From the NCBI RefSeq assembly GCF_014200305.1, contig NZ_JACHBL010000001.1, positions 62,001-126,000 of the forward strand: a stretch of DNA of 64,000 nt, given 5' to 3'. The position numbers and the translations under genes were made by a program. Under the pieces are notes generated by a model that was not told the DNA's origin, did not search any database, and worked only from the letters and a program-made list of their open reading frames with translations. This document shows, piece after piece, positions 17,748 through 25,858 of the stretch. This DNA is from Neomicrococcus lactis (GTDB taxonomy: Bacteria; Actinomycetota; Actinomycetes; Actinomycetales; Micrococcaceae). The stretch's first letter is position 1; every line of letters starts with the position of its first letter.

Positions 17748-19136
17748 ATGAAGTACGCGAATTCCGTCCTGGATCTCATTGGAAAAACTCCCCTCGTCAA
17801 GCTCAACAAGGTCACTGATGGCGTCAAAGCCACCGTCCTCGTCAAGCTCGAATACTTGAATCCGGGCGGATCGGTCAAAGACCGCATCGCGCTCAAGATG
17901 ATTGAAGAAGCGGAAAAGCAGGGGCACCTCAAGCCCGGCGGAACCGTGGTTGAACCGACCTCCGGCAACACTGGCGTAGGCCTGGCGCTTGTAGCGCAAA
18001 TGAAGGGTTACAAGACGATCTTCGTGACGCCTGACAAGGTGGGCGAAGAAAAGCGTGACGTGCTGCGCGCATACGGCGCTGACGTCGTGGTCACCCCGAC
18101 TGCCGTCGCCCCTGATTCCCCGGAGTCCTACTACGGCGTCTCTGACCGTTTGGTTTCCGAGATCGAAGGCGCGTACAAGCCGGACCAGTTCTCCAACCCG
18201 GCCGCGCCGAATAGCCACTTCGAAACCACCGGTCCAGAGATTTGGGACGACACCGAAGGCCAGGTCACGCACTTCGTGGCAGGCGCGGGCACGGGCGGAA
18301 CCATCACCGGCACCGGCCGCTACTTGCGCGACATCTCGGCAGACCGCGCTTCGGGCCGCGTGCAGATCATCGCCGCAGACCCAGAAGGCTCCGTTTACTC
18401 CGGTGGCACGGGCCGTCCGTACTTCGTTGAAGGCGTGGGCGAGGACATGTGGCCGGATAACTATGACAAGAACGTGCCGGATGAGGTCATCGCGGTCTCG
18501 GACAACGACGCCTTCGCCATGACCCGCCGTTTGGCCCGCGAAGAGGGACTCCTCGTGGGTGGCTCTTCAGGTATGGCCGTGGTGGCAGCTTTGCAGGCCG
18601 CCCGCGATCTGCCCGAATCCGCCGTTGTGGTGGTGCTCTTGCCGGACTCCGGCCGTGGCTACCTCGGAAAGATCTTCAACGATGCCTGGATGACCGAGCG
18701 CGGATTCATTTCCCCTGAGGTCTCCGGCGCCCGCGTGCAGGACGTGCTGTCTTTAGACACCGCCACCGTCCCTCACGTGCGGTTGGAAGCAACCCTCGGC
18801 GACGCTTTGCAGCGCATCACCGAGTCCGGCCTGCCTACCTTGCCTGTGGTCTCGCACGAGCCACCGGTCATGTTGGGTGAATTGCGCGGCTCCATTTCCG
18901 CTGCGGGAATTCAGAAGGCGTACGACGACGGAGCTCAAGCAAGTGCCCCACTTGCGGACTTTGTGGGCGGCCCATTGCCACTCGCCGGCGCATACCAGGG
19001 TGTAGAAACTGTGAACGTTCCGGAAGCTGCCGACGTGGTGTTGGTAGCTAAGGACGGTGTGGTTGCCGGCGTTGTGACGAAGACTTCGCTTGTGACGAAT
19101 AGTGGCGATGTAGCTAGCCAAAAGGCAGGGGAGTGA
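17748..19136 (+). CDS. cbs: Cystathionine beta-synthase
   Basis: PLP enzyme of 462 aa that condenses serine with homocysteine to cystathionine, the first step of reverse transsulfuration. The PLP lysine is Lys44 in NPGGSVKDR, followed by the cofactor phosphate loop TSGNTGVGLAL and GAGTGGTITGTGRYL. The C-terminal third (from about residue 330) forms a pair of CBS regulatory domains, which separates it from plain cysteine synthases. A frame-compatible ATG at 17703 is unlikely: TAGAGT at 17735-17740 sits 7 nt before the ATG at 17748, the leaderless pattern seen elsewhere here. metB follows after 16 nt. Confidence 0.93.
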   Translation: MKYANSVLDLIGKTPLVKLNKVTDGVKATVLVKLEYLNPGGSVKDRIALKMIEEAEKQGHLKPGGTVVEPTSGNTGVGLALVAQMKGYKTIFVTPDKVGEEKRDVLRAYGADVVVTPTAVAPDSPESYYGVSDRLVSEIEGAYKPDQFSNPAAPNSHFETTGPEIWDDTEGQVTHFVAGAGTGGTITGTGRYLRDISADRASGRVQIIAADPEGSVYSGGTGRPYFVEGVGEDMWPDNYDKNVPDEVIAVSDNDAFAMTRRLAREEGLLVGGSSGMAVVAALQAARDLPESAVVVVLLPDSGRGYLGKIFNDAWMTERGFISPEVSGARVQDVLSLDTATVPHVRLEATLGDALQRITESGLPTLPVVSHEPPVMLGELRGSISAAGIQKAYDDGAQASAPLADFVGGPLPLAGAYQGVETVNVPEAADVVLVAKDGVVAGVVTKTSLVTNSGDVASQKAGE

Positions 19137-19140
19137 GCGT

Positions 19141-19157
19141 AGCCTAGGAGGCATGTC
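19141..19157 (+). repeat. 17-nt motif at metB start, also at asd promoter
   Basis: AGCCTAGGAGGCATGTC covers the metB start codon and recurs exactly at 36085-36101 upstream of asd. It contains the interrupted inverted repeat GCCT-AGG-AGGC. Here it overlaps the presumed -10 (TAGCCT) and the transcription start. Confidence 0.4.
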
Positions 19158-20340
19158 TGCTTCTGAATCTTCGTTGACTTCTGAGAACAACGCTAAGGGC
19201 GGTTTCAACACCCGAGCCGTGCACGCCGGTCAGGCGTTTGAACCGCGCACGGGTGCTGTGATTCCGCCGGTGCATTTCAGCACCACGTACGCGCAAGATG
19301 GAATTGGTGGCCTGCGGGACGGCTATGAGTACGGCCGCGGCACCAATCCCACGCGCGATGCACTTCAAGAGCAGCTTGCCGCCCTCGAAGGTGGCAAGCA
19401 TGCTTTCTCCTTCTCCTCGGGACTCGCCGCGGAAGATTCGCTGATCCGCGCGCTCACGCGTCCGGGCGATCACATTGTGTTGGGCAACGACGCCTACGGC
19501 GGCACCTACCGACTCATCAGCCGCGTCCTGGGCGAATGGGGCATCACCAACAAGCCAGTTGATATGGCTGATCTGGACGCCGTGAAGGCCGCTGTCGCCG
19601 ACGGCAAGACCCGCATCTTGTGGGTGGAAACCCCGTCCAACCCGATGATGAAGATCTCCGACCTCGCGGCGCTCGCAGAAATCGCGCACGCTGCTGGCGC
19701 GCTCTTCGTCGTGGACAACACTTTCGCCACGCCTTACCTGCAGCAGCCGCTGTCCTTCGGCGCCGACGTTGTAGTGCACTCCACCACCAAGTACATCGGC
19801 GGCCACTCGGACGTAGTGGGCGGCGCTGTCATTGTGAACGACGACGAGCTTGCCGAGAAGATCGGCTTTGTGCAGTTCGCCGTTGGCGCTGTGTCCGGAC
19901 CGATGGATGCGTTCTTGACCACGCGTGGCCTCAAGACTTTGGGTGTGCGCATGGACCGCCACTCGACGAATGGTCAGGCTGTTGCCGAGTTCTTGCTGCA
20001 GCGCCCTGAGGTTTCTCACGTGCTGTACCCGGGCTTGAAGGATCACCCAGGCCACGAGCTCGCCGCGAAGCAAATGAAGTCCTTCGGCGGCGTCGTTTCC
20101 TTCCGTCTGAAGGGCGGCGAGGCTGCGGCACGTAAGTTTGCCGAGTCGCTTCGCTTGTTCACACTCGCGGAGTCCTTGGGCGGCATTGAGTCCCTCGTGA
20201 ACTACCCGTCAGAAATGACGCACGCTTCCGTGAAGGGCACCGAGCTGGCCGTGCCAGTGGATCTCTTGCGTTTGTCCGTGGGTATTGAGGAGGAGCAGGA
20301 TCTTCTTGCTGACCTCGATCAAGCTTTCGGAGCGCTCTAG
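19153..20340 (+). CDS. metB: Cystathionine gamma-synthase / gamma-lyase
   Basis: Cys/Met metabolism PLP enzyme of 395 aa with the PLP lysine at Lys213 (HSTTKYIGGHSD) and the family segment YEYGRGTNPTRDALQEQL. It either makes cystathionine from an activated homoserine or splits it to cysteine. Its position behind cbs favours a role in transsulfuration, and actinobacterial members often do both. An AGGAGG lies only 1 nt before the ATG, too close for a normal ribosome site. TAGCCT at 19140-19145 is 7 nt upstream, so an internal leaderless promoter is likely in addition to read-through from cbs. Confidence 0.92.
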   Translation: MSASESSLTSENNAKGGFNTRAVHAGQAFEPRTGAVIPPVHFSTTYAQDGIGGLRDGYEYGRGTNPTRDALQEQLAALEGGKHAFSFSSGLAAEDSLIRALTRPGDHIVLGNDAYGGTYRLISRVLGEWGITNKPVDMADLDAVKAAVADGKTRILWVETPSNPMMKISDLAALAEIAHAAGALFVVDNTFATPYLQQPLSFGADVVVHSTTKYIGGHSDVVGGAVIVNDDELAEKIGFVQFAVGAVSGPMDAFLTTRGLKTLGVRMDRHSTNGQAVAEFLLQRPEVSHVLYPGLKDHPGHELAAKQMKSFGGVVSFRLKGGEAAARKFAESLRLFTLAESLGGIESLVNYPSEMTHASVKGTELAVPVDLLRLSVGIEEEQDLLADLDQAFGAL

Positions 20341-20401
20341 ACCGTCAGAAATCAACTGATCAGAGAACTAGGAGTGCCGAGGCTTTGAAAGCCCAGCGTT
20401 C

Positions 20402-20893
20402 CTAGCGACGAGCCCGTGCCGCCTTTTCCGCTTTTCGAGCGGCTTTGCGCTTGGCACGGGCTTCGTCTGTCTGTGGCTTGAAAAACTGAATGCTCTGCGG
20501 GAGCCACAGCAAGACGACGCCGACCAGCAGTGCAATGGCAACAGGAAGCAAGCGCGGGCCACGGAACAACAACGGCATTCCGCCAATCAGCCCAAACGTG
20601 GTGAGCATGAGCCGGCCCTGTAGCTGGCCGCGCCACAAGCGCCAGGAGCCAATCAGCAAGATGATGGCCAGTACCGAGAGCAATAGTCCCAGGCCCAGGA
20701 AGCCCACGGGGCTCATGGTGCCTGCGAAGTCAGAGTTCAGGAACGCGGCAACGGCGAATGCCGCGCACACAATACACACCGCGAGCCACCAGCCCACGGC
20801 AACGCGCAAAACTGTAGGCAGGGGAGCGCGCCCGCTCTTCGTCGTGGAAGCGGCGGTAGCGGAGGGACTGTTGGTCTTTGGACTGCGTGGCAC
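20402..20893 (-). CDS. Hypothetical four-helix membrane protein
   Basis: About 163 aa with a short polar N-terminus, four predicted membrane helices (starting VAVGWWLAVCIVCAAFAVAA) and a highly basic tail (RAKRKAARKAEKAARARR). I do not recognise a functional family. The frame extends to an ATG at 20932. At the GTG at 20893, GGAGGT abuts the codon and TACGCT lies 6 nt upstream, so I prefer that start. The gene diverges from the MOSC gene, and their promoters nearly overlap. Confidence 0.65.
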   Translation of the reverse strand: MPRSPKTNSPSATAASTTKSGRAPLPTVLRVAVGWWLAVCIVCAAFAVAAFLNSDFAGTMSPVGFLGLGLLLSVLAIILLIGSWRLWRGQLQGRLMLTTFGLIGGMPLLFRGPRLLPVAIALLVGVVLLWLPQSIQFFKPQTDEARAKRKAARKAEKAARARR

Positions 20894-20943
20894 ACCTCCA
20901 GCGTAGTCACTACCGCGCGCCAAACTTTTCATAGACTACGTAG

Positions 20944-21588
20944 ATGGTTGAATCTTCTGCTCCCCGCATCACGCACGTTTGCCGAGTTTTCCAGCTCTTG
21001 CCGGATCGCGGCGTCGTAGGCGTGACCGCTATTGATAAGCGTCCGGTGGACGGCAAGGTCAAGGTGGGCCCGTTGGGTCTGTACGCGGATGTGCAGGCGG
21101 ACCGCGCGCATCACGGCGGCGAGGAGCAAGCCGTATATGCCTTCGCGAATGAAGATGTCACGGTGTGGGAAGAGGAGCTCGGCCGCGAGATTGCGCCCGG
21201 TGAGTTCGGCGAAAACCTGCGCACTGAAGGAATCGATACTTCGAATTCGGTGATCGGAACGCGGTGGACCATTGGCTCAGCGGAGTTCGAGGTCACCATC
21301 CCGCGGGTTCCCTGCTCCACGTTTGCCCGCCGCATGGGTGAAGACAAGTGGGTGCAACGCTTCACCGAGAACGGGAACACGGGCACGTATTTGCGGGTCG
21401 TTCGCAAGGGCAGCATTCAGGCCGACGATGAAATTTCTGTGACCTCGGTGCCCTCTCACGGAGTGACCGTAAAAGACTTGTTTACCGGGCCTACACGCGA
21501 GCAAGCGCAGGCTTTGTTAGACGCCGAACGAGCGGGGGAGGTGCAACTCACACCCAAAGTAGTGCGCGAGATCAATCGCGTGATGTAG
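20944..21588 (+). CDS. MOSC domain protein (YiiM-like)
   Basis: A 214-aa MOSC-domain protein, the fold of molybdenum cofactor sulfurase C-termini. GDHGGEEQ-type sequence appears as RAHHGGEEQAVYAFA, and the invariant cysteine is in TIPRVPCSTFARRMG. YiiM relatives reduce N-hydroxylated compounds with molybdenum cofactor; that role is inferred. TAGACT at 20932-20937 lies 6 nt before the ATG, so the mRNA is probably leaderless. No molybdenum cofactor genes are nearby. Confidence 0.85.
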   Translation: MVESSAPRITHVCRVFQLLPDRGVVGVTAIDKRPVDGKVKVGPLGLYADVQADRAHHGGEEQAVYAFANEDVTVWEEELGREIAPGEFGENLRTEGIDTSNSVIGTRWTIGSAEFEVTIPRVPCSTFARRMGEDKWVQRFTENGNTGTYLRVVRKGSIQADDEISVTSVPSHGVTVKDLFTGPTREQAQALLDAERAGEVQLTPKVVREINRVM

Positions 21589-21814
21589 TATAGAGTGTTC
21601 GCCGATTTCCGGAATTCCCCTCTTTCTGCCCAGTATCTGAGGCAGAAGTCATGTGCGTGTGTATAGCGCCGGTCAATAATGAGTGAAGACTTCACACAAG
21701 AGTGAAGCGCCTGCGATGAAATATTCATAGGGGGAGCTGCCGGAGACGTGGTGTTTTTGTCCCATGTGAGCCGTAAAAACGCGGCCTTCGCCCCCTATTT
21801 GTGAGGTTGAAACC
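21589..21814 (+). promoter_or_regulatory. Long structured leader of the DEAD-box helicase gene
   Basis: About 225 bp without a gene. It contains a GTGAAG-A-CTTCAC palindrome near 21683 followed by a second GAGTGAAG, and a near-palindromic ATGAAATATTCAT near 21716. It also contains a large closed structure: AGGGGG (21729-21734) pairs with CCCCCT (21791-21796) around an inner GTGTTTTT/AAAAACGC hairpin. The structure ends about 10 nt before the ribosome site. Such leaders are typical of cold-induced helicase genes; regulation here is inferred. Confidence 0.45.
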
Positions 21815-24106
21815 TTGTCATTTGACACGCCCGAAAATAATTACGACGCCGCAGCTACCGAAACTGCCTCTCCTTCCGTTGAGAGCGCTCCAGTAGAAAA
21901 TGCGTCGATTGAAAATGCTCCAGTTGAGAGCGCCCCTGTAGAAAACGCACGAGCCGAAGAAGCTCCAGCTGTTTCCGAAGAAAAGTCTTCCAAGAAGGAC
22001 AAGTCTGCAGAGTCAGACGAAATACTTTTCGCTGAACTCGGCATTGACGGCCGCGTTCTTCGTGCACTGACGGATGTTGGCTACGAAAAGCCAAGCCCGA
22101 TTCAGGCAGCAACCATCCCGCTTTTGCTTGACGGTAAAGACGTTGTGGGCCTCGCCCAGACCGGTACCGGCAAGACCGCCGCTTTCGCTATTCCTGCTTT
22201 GTCCCGCATGGCTGAGCTTGCTGACATCAACGGCCCATCCCGCGACACCCAGGTGCTCGTCTTGGCGCCAACCCGTGAACTTGCTCTTCAGGTTGCTGAA
22301 GCGTTCACGTCCTACGCCCGTCACCTAGAAGACTTCACGGTCCTCCCGGTATACGGTGGCTCCCCATACGGCCCACAGCTCTCCGGCCTTCGCCGCGGCG
22401 CTCAGGTTGTTGTTGGTACGCCGGGCCGCGTTATCGACCACATCCAGAAGGGTTCTTTGGACCTTTCGAACCTTCAGTACGTCGTCCTCGATGAAGCTGA
22501 CGAAATGCTTCGCATGGGCTTCGCCGAAGAAGTTGACCGCATTCTTGAGTCCACTCCAAAGGACAAGCAAGTTGCGCTCTTCTCTGCAACCATGCCTAGC
22601 TCCATCCGCCGTATTGCAAAGCAGTACTTGCGTGACCCACAAGAAGTCACCGTCAAGTCGCAGACCACGACGGGCAAGAACATCCGGCAGCGCTACGTTC
22701 AGGTGATGGGCCCTTACAAGCTCGACGCCATGACCCGCATCTTCGAAACCGAAGAATTTGACGGTGTCATCACCTTCGTTCGCACCAAGCTTGCTACGGA
22801 AGATCTCGCCGACAAGCTCAAGGCTCGCGGTTTCCGCGCAGCAGCGATCAACGGTGACATCCCACAGCAGCAGCGTGAGCGCACGGTTGAGCAGCTCCGC
22901 GACGGCAAGATCGACATCCTTGTGGCAACTGACGTTGCTGCTCGTGGTCTTGACGTTGAGCGCATCAGCCACGTCATCAACTACGACATCCCTCACGACA
23001 CCGAGTCCTACGTGCATCGCATTGGCCGTACGGGCCGTGCAGGTCGCCAGGGTGACGCGATCCTCTTCATGACGCCACGCGAAAAGTACTTGTTGCGTGC
23101 CATCGAAAAGGCAACCCGTCAAGAAGTTGAGCACATGCGCTTGCCTTCCGTTGACGCTGTCAACGACGTTCGCTTGAACAAGTTTGCAGAGCGCATCACG
23201 GAGACCATCGAGTCTGAGGATCTCTCAGTCTTCCGCGGTCTTGTGGAGAAGTACGAAGCTGATCACGACATCACCGCTTCCGAAATCGCAGCTGCTTTGG
23301 CTTACATGGCACAGGGTGGTCGTCCACTCTTGCTCGAAAACGAAATCCCACTTCCTCCAGCCAAGCAGGCTCGCGAAGGCCGCGACGGACGCGATATGCG
23401 TGACGGCCGTGGATCCCGCGGTCCATCGCGTGGCCTCTCCGAAGGTGGAGCAACCTACCGCATCGCTGTGGGACGCCGTCAGCGCGTGCTTCCAGGCTCG
23501 ATCGTGGGCGCTCTCGCCAACGAGGGTGGCATTCCATCCAGCGCCATCGGTGGCATCGACATTCGTGCGGATCACTCCCTCGTGGAGCTTCCAGCCGACT
23601 TGTCCAAGGACACCTTGGATCGCTTGAGCGGAACCCGCATCGGCGGAAACCTCATTCACCTTGAGCTCGACAACGGCCGCCGTCCTCGTTCTGACGAGGG
23701 TGGAGACCGTGGCGGCGATCGTGGTGGCTACCGCGGCGGCCGTGAAGGCGGTTACCGTGGCGGTCGCGAAGGCGGCGGCGGAAGCCGTGGCGGCTTCGGC
23801 GGACGTTCCTCCGGTGGATTCCGCAAGGATCGCGATGATCGTGGCGACCGTGGAGGACGTTCCGGCGGCTTCGGCGGCGGCGAGCGTTCGGACCGTGGCG
23901 GCTTCGGTGGCGACCGCGCTGAGCGTGGTGGCTTCGGTGGCGAGCGTTCAGATCGTGGCGGTTTCGGCGGCGATCGTGCTCCTCGCAGCAGCGAAAGCAC
24001 GGGCGAACGTGATTTCGGCAACAGTCGTGAAGGCGGATTCCGCAAACCACGCACAGGAAAGACCTTCGGAGCTTCCCGTCCAAACCGTGGATTCCGTAGG
24101 GATTAA
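21815..24106 (+). CDS. deaD: DEAD-box ATP-dependent RNA helicase
   Basis: RNA helicase of 763 aa related to DeaD/CsdA, acting in ribosome assembly and RNA turnover. The N-terminus (about 70 residues) is an acidic repeat of VENAP/VESAP units. The helicase core carries the Q motif, QTGTGKTAAF, PTRELALQ, DEADEMLRMG, FSATMP, and HRIGRTGRAG. A DbpA-type RNA-binding domain covers roughly residues 545-625. The tail is glycine-arginine rich with repeated RGGFGG units. The start is TTG, with GAGG about 9 nt upstream. Confidence 0.93.
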   Translation: MSFDTPENNYDAAATETASPSVESAPVENASIENAPVESAPVENARAEEAPAVSEEKSSKKDKSAESDEILFAELGIDGRVLRALTDVGYEKPSPIQAATIPLLLDGKDVVGLAQTGTGKTAAFAIPALSRMAELADINGPSRDTQVLVLAPTRELALQVAEAFTSYARHLEDFTVLPVYGGSPYGPQLSGLRRGAQVVVGTPGRVIDHIQKGSLDLSNLQYVVLDEADEMLRMGFAEEVDRILESTPKDKQVALFSATMPSSIRRIAKQYLRDPQEVTVKSQTTTGKNIRQRYVQVMGPYKLDAMTRIFETEEFDGVITFVRTKLATEDLADKLKARGFRAAAINGDIPQQQRERTVEQLRDGKIDILVATDVAARGLDVERISHVINYDIPHDTESYVHRIGRTGRAGRQGDAILFMTPREKYLLRAIEKATRQEVEHMRLPSVDAVNDVRLNKFAERITETIESEDLSVFRGLVEKYEADHDITASEIAAALAYMAQGGRPLLLENEIPLPPAKQAREGRDGRDMRDGRGSRGPSRGLSEGGATYRIAVGRRQRVLPGSIVGALANEGGIPSSAIGGIDIRADHSLVELPADLSKDTLDRLSGTRIGGNLIHLELDNGRRPRSDEGGDRGGDRGGYRGGREGGYRGGREGGGGSRGGFGGRSSGGFRKDRDDRGDRGGRSGGFGGGERSDRGGFGGDRAERGGFGGERSDRGGFGGDRAPRSSESTGERDFGNSREGGFRKPRTGKTFGASRPNRGFRRD
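23695..23995 (+). repeat. RGG-encoding low-complexity repeat
   Basis: Tandem imperfect repeats encode RGG, RGGFGGDR and RGGFGGERSD units in the tail of the helicase. The DNA repeats (GTGGCGGCTTCGGTGGCGA type) make this a place where copy number could change between strains. Confidence 0.7.
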
Positions 24107-24122
24107 GCGGTTTTTAGGGCTT

Positions 24123-24171
24123 CGAAATCGATCTGAGTGGTGTGTGTAACCAAACGCCACTCTCGATTTCG
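24123..24171 (+). terminator. Terminator after the helicase gene
   Basis: CGAAATCGA (24123-24131) pairs with TCGATTTCG (24163-24171), and GAGTGG with CCACTC inside, leaving a 3-nt bulge. It separates the helicase from tRNA-Thr. Confidence 0.55.
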
Positions 24172-24207
24172 GAATTGAGGAAATCTTCGGTAGACTTTTT
24201 CCTCGTT

Positions 24208-24279
24208 GCCCCCCTAGCTCAGTGGTAGAGCGCAGTCTTGGTAAGACTGAGGTCACGGGATCGATTCCCGTGGGGGGCT
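24208..24279 (+). tRNA. tRNA-Thr (GGU)
   Basis: Acceptor arms GCCCCCC (24208-24214) and GGGGGGC (24272-24278) pair. The anticodon stem CAGTC/GACTG encloses TTGGTAA, giving GGU. The D arm GCTCAGTGGTAGAGC and T arm CGGGATCGATTCCCG are canonical. CCA is not encoded. Confidence 0.97.
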
Positions 24280-24281
24280 CT

Positions 24282-24336
24282 GAATGAAGGCCCACGTTGC
24301 ACCGGCAAAATGGAGCAGCGTGGGCATACTTCATTC
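24282..24336. terminator. Hairpin between tRNA-Thr and tRNA-Met
   Basis: GAATGAAG plus GCCCACGTTGC (24282-24300) pairs with GCAGCGTGGGC and CTTCATTC (24315-24336), with a few mismatches. It fills almost the entire space between the two tRNAs and may be a terminator or a processing element. Confidence 0.45.
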
Positions 24337-24338
24337 GT

Positions 24339-24412
24339 GGCGGTGTAGCTCAGCTGGTTAGAGCGCACGACTCATAATCGTGAGGTCCCGGGATCGAGTC
24401 CCGGCACCGCTA
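24339..24412 (+). tRNA. tRNA-Met (CAU)
   Basis: The anticodon stem CACGA/TCGTG encloses CTCATAA, giving CAU. GGCGGTG (24339-24345) pairs with CACCGCT (24405-24411), with a G-U at the first pair. CCA is encoded at 24413-24415. It reads as an elongator methionine tRNA; lysidine-modified Ile cannot be excluded by anticodon alone. Confidence 0.93.
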
Positions 24413-24420
24413 CCAAAGAA

Positions 24421-24450
24421 ACTCCCTGGCAGATTTGCCGGGGAGTTTTT
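24421..24450 (+). terminator. Rho-independent terminator after tRNA-Met
   Basis: ACTCCCTGGC (24421-24430) pairs with GCCGGGGAGT (24437-24446) with one wobble and is followed by TTTTT. This is the clearest intrinsic terminator in the region. Confidence 0.85.
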
Positions 24451-24470
24451 GTGTATCTGGACCCAGATGT

Positions 24471-25773
24471 GGGTTATAGGACATAAATGTGTGTCTGGGT
24501 CGGGCGTGTCTTTTTAGGAGGCGCGGCCGGCCCATCCTTTTCGGTGCCAGAGTCCTTCGTTTGCGTTGAGTCCTGTTCCGAGTTCTGCGGGTCCGATGTG
24601 TTCCTCGATTTCTTGCGTGTAGGCGACGGGCTCGTAGTGTTCTTTTTTGATGAGTTGGTGGGCTGGTGCTGGGTTCTGGGAGTGCTTGTAGAGGAACCAT
24701 TCCACGGCTCGTTTAGCGTGCTCAGGGGTCAGTCCGCGATGGTTGCGTAGAAGATTGCGTAGCTGCGCGTTGATGCCTCCTTCGATCCTGTTCGTTGTTG
24801 ATGAGGCGTTCCGTGAGCGGTGCTCGTCTTTGAGATAGGTGAACAGGACTTCTTGTTGGCTGGCGCGCTCGAGGAGTTGGTAGGCCTTGCGTAGCCGGTC
24901 GTGTGTGAACCACCAGCGCTGGTGCGGCCTCACGCTTTGCGGCAGCGAACCACGGTGGTGCGAACGGTAGGTTTTCTCGTTCAGCATCTGGTGATGTTTT
25001 CCGTGCCACTGGTTGAGTGCAAGTAGCCATGCACGCGCTTGATCCTGGCTCGTGATCCGTGTCAGGGCAAGGGAAATAGCCCGTAGTTCGCGGCCCGCGG
25101 TCGTGCGGGGGCGCATCGTGATCAGCACGCGCACGTTGCGTTGAATATGCACCAGGCAGCGTTGAACAGGGGTCTCGGGCCAGCAATGTTTCAGCGCGGA
25201 TGCCAGCCCGGAACCACCATCAATCACGACCAAATCTGGTGCGGGGAAACGAGTTAGGAGCTGTTCCCACGCCACGCGTTTTTCCGTGTCACACCATTGA
25301 TAACCGATGACGTGTTCGCCAGCGATCGCGATCAAGCAACACCAGGAACCGAGATAGATGCCGTCGAGCTGGACTTCCGGATAGATCTCTCCGGTGACCT
25401 CGATCGCGGGAGTAATGTTCCAGCACCAGTGTGTGGAGCGACGAAACGAGCGTGGATCCACGCCCTGAGCGACTTGGGATTGAGTCTTGTTTCCCAGCAG
25501 CCATTCCAGGAATCGGGAGAGCTCGTGGCGTCGACGCACGTCGACGCGTTGTATCCGTTCAGAACTACTCGCGCCACACGATTTACAGCGATACCTGGTA
25601 GCTCCAGCACTCGTGGAACCGTTCCTTTTCAGCCCGCCACCACACAGGACGCATAAACGCTCGTTGTCAACCACGCTTCCCGAATAAACAACGAAAAGTA
25701 TGCCAACACCCGTTTAGCCGCGCCGATAAAGGCAACCAAGCCCCATCAGACACACTTTAATGTCCTATAACCC
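24471..25773. mobile_element. IS1249-family element, divergent copy C
   Basis: A complete 1303-bp insertion sequence. Its ends start GGGTTATAGGACAT and match over 27 bp with two mismatches. Perfect 8-bp target duplications CCAGATGT flank it at 24463-24470 and 25774-25781. It shares the ten outermost bases with copies A and B but encodes a clearly different transposase, so it is a separate member of the same family. It inserted about 20 bp after the tRNA-Met terminator. Confidence 0.95.
24514..25674 (-). CDS. IS1249-family transposase, copy C
   Basis: A 386-aa DDE transposase with an N-terminal zinc ribbon (CVLCGGG ... CKSCGAS). The catalytic positions are visible in VQLDGIYLGSWC, LVVIDGGSGLASALK and TNRIEGGINAQLRNLL. 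CLVHIQRNVRVL follows the second aspartate, as in mutator-type transposases. The reading frame is intact. Confidence 0.94.
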   Translation of the reverse strand: MVDNERLCVLCGGGLKRNGSTSAGATRYRCKSCGASSSERIQRVDVRRRHELSRFLEWLLGNKTQSQVAQGVDPRSFRRSTHWCWNITPAIEVTGEIYPEVQLDGIYLGSWCCLIAIAGEHVIGYQWCDTEKRVAWEQLLTRFPAPDLVVIDGGSGLASALKHCWPETPVQRCLVHIQRNVRVLITMRPRTTAGRELRAISLALTRITSQDQARAWLLALNQWHGKHHQMLNEKTYRSHHRGSLPQSVRPHQRWWFTHDRLRKAYQLLERASQQEVLFTYLKDEHRSRNASSTTNRIEGGINAQLRNLLRNHRGLTPEHAKRAVEWFLYKHSQNPAPAHQLIKKEHYEPVAYTQEIEEHIGPAELGTGLNANEGLWHRKGWAGRAS

Positions 25774-25858
25774 CCAGATGTTCGTCCGGGATGTTTAATC
25801 TGGCTCAGAAAGCCGGCTAAGGCTTCGTAGAGGGCCCGTGAACGGCACTTCCGGGCGG

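Noticed and set aside
17667-18272. N-terminal extension of the AlkA-type gene over the cbs start
   Set aside because: The open frame is accidental. A good ribosome site and the family start lie at 17666, and the extension is antisense to conserved cbs sequence.
23695-23995. Repeat array as a CRISPR or satellite
   Set aside because: The repeats keep the helicase reading frame and encode an RGG tail. No CRISPR-like equal spacers or cas genes occur in the window.
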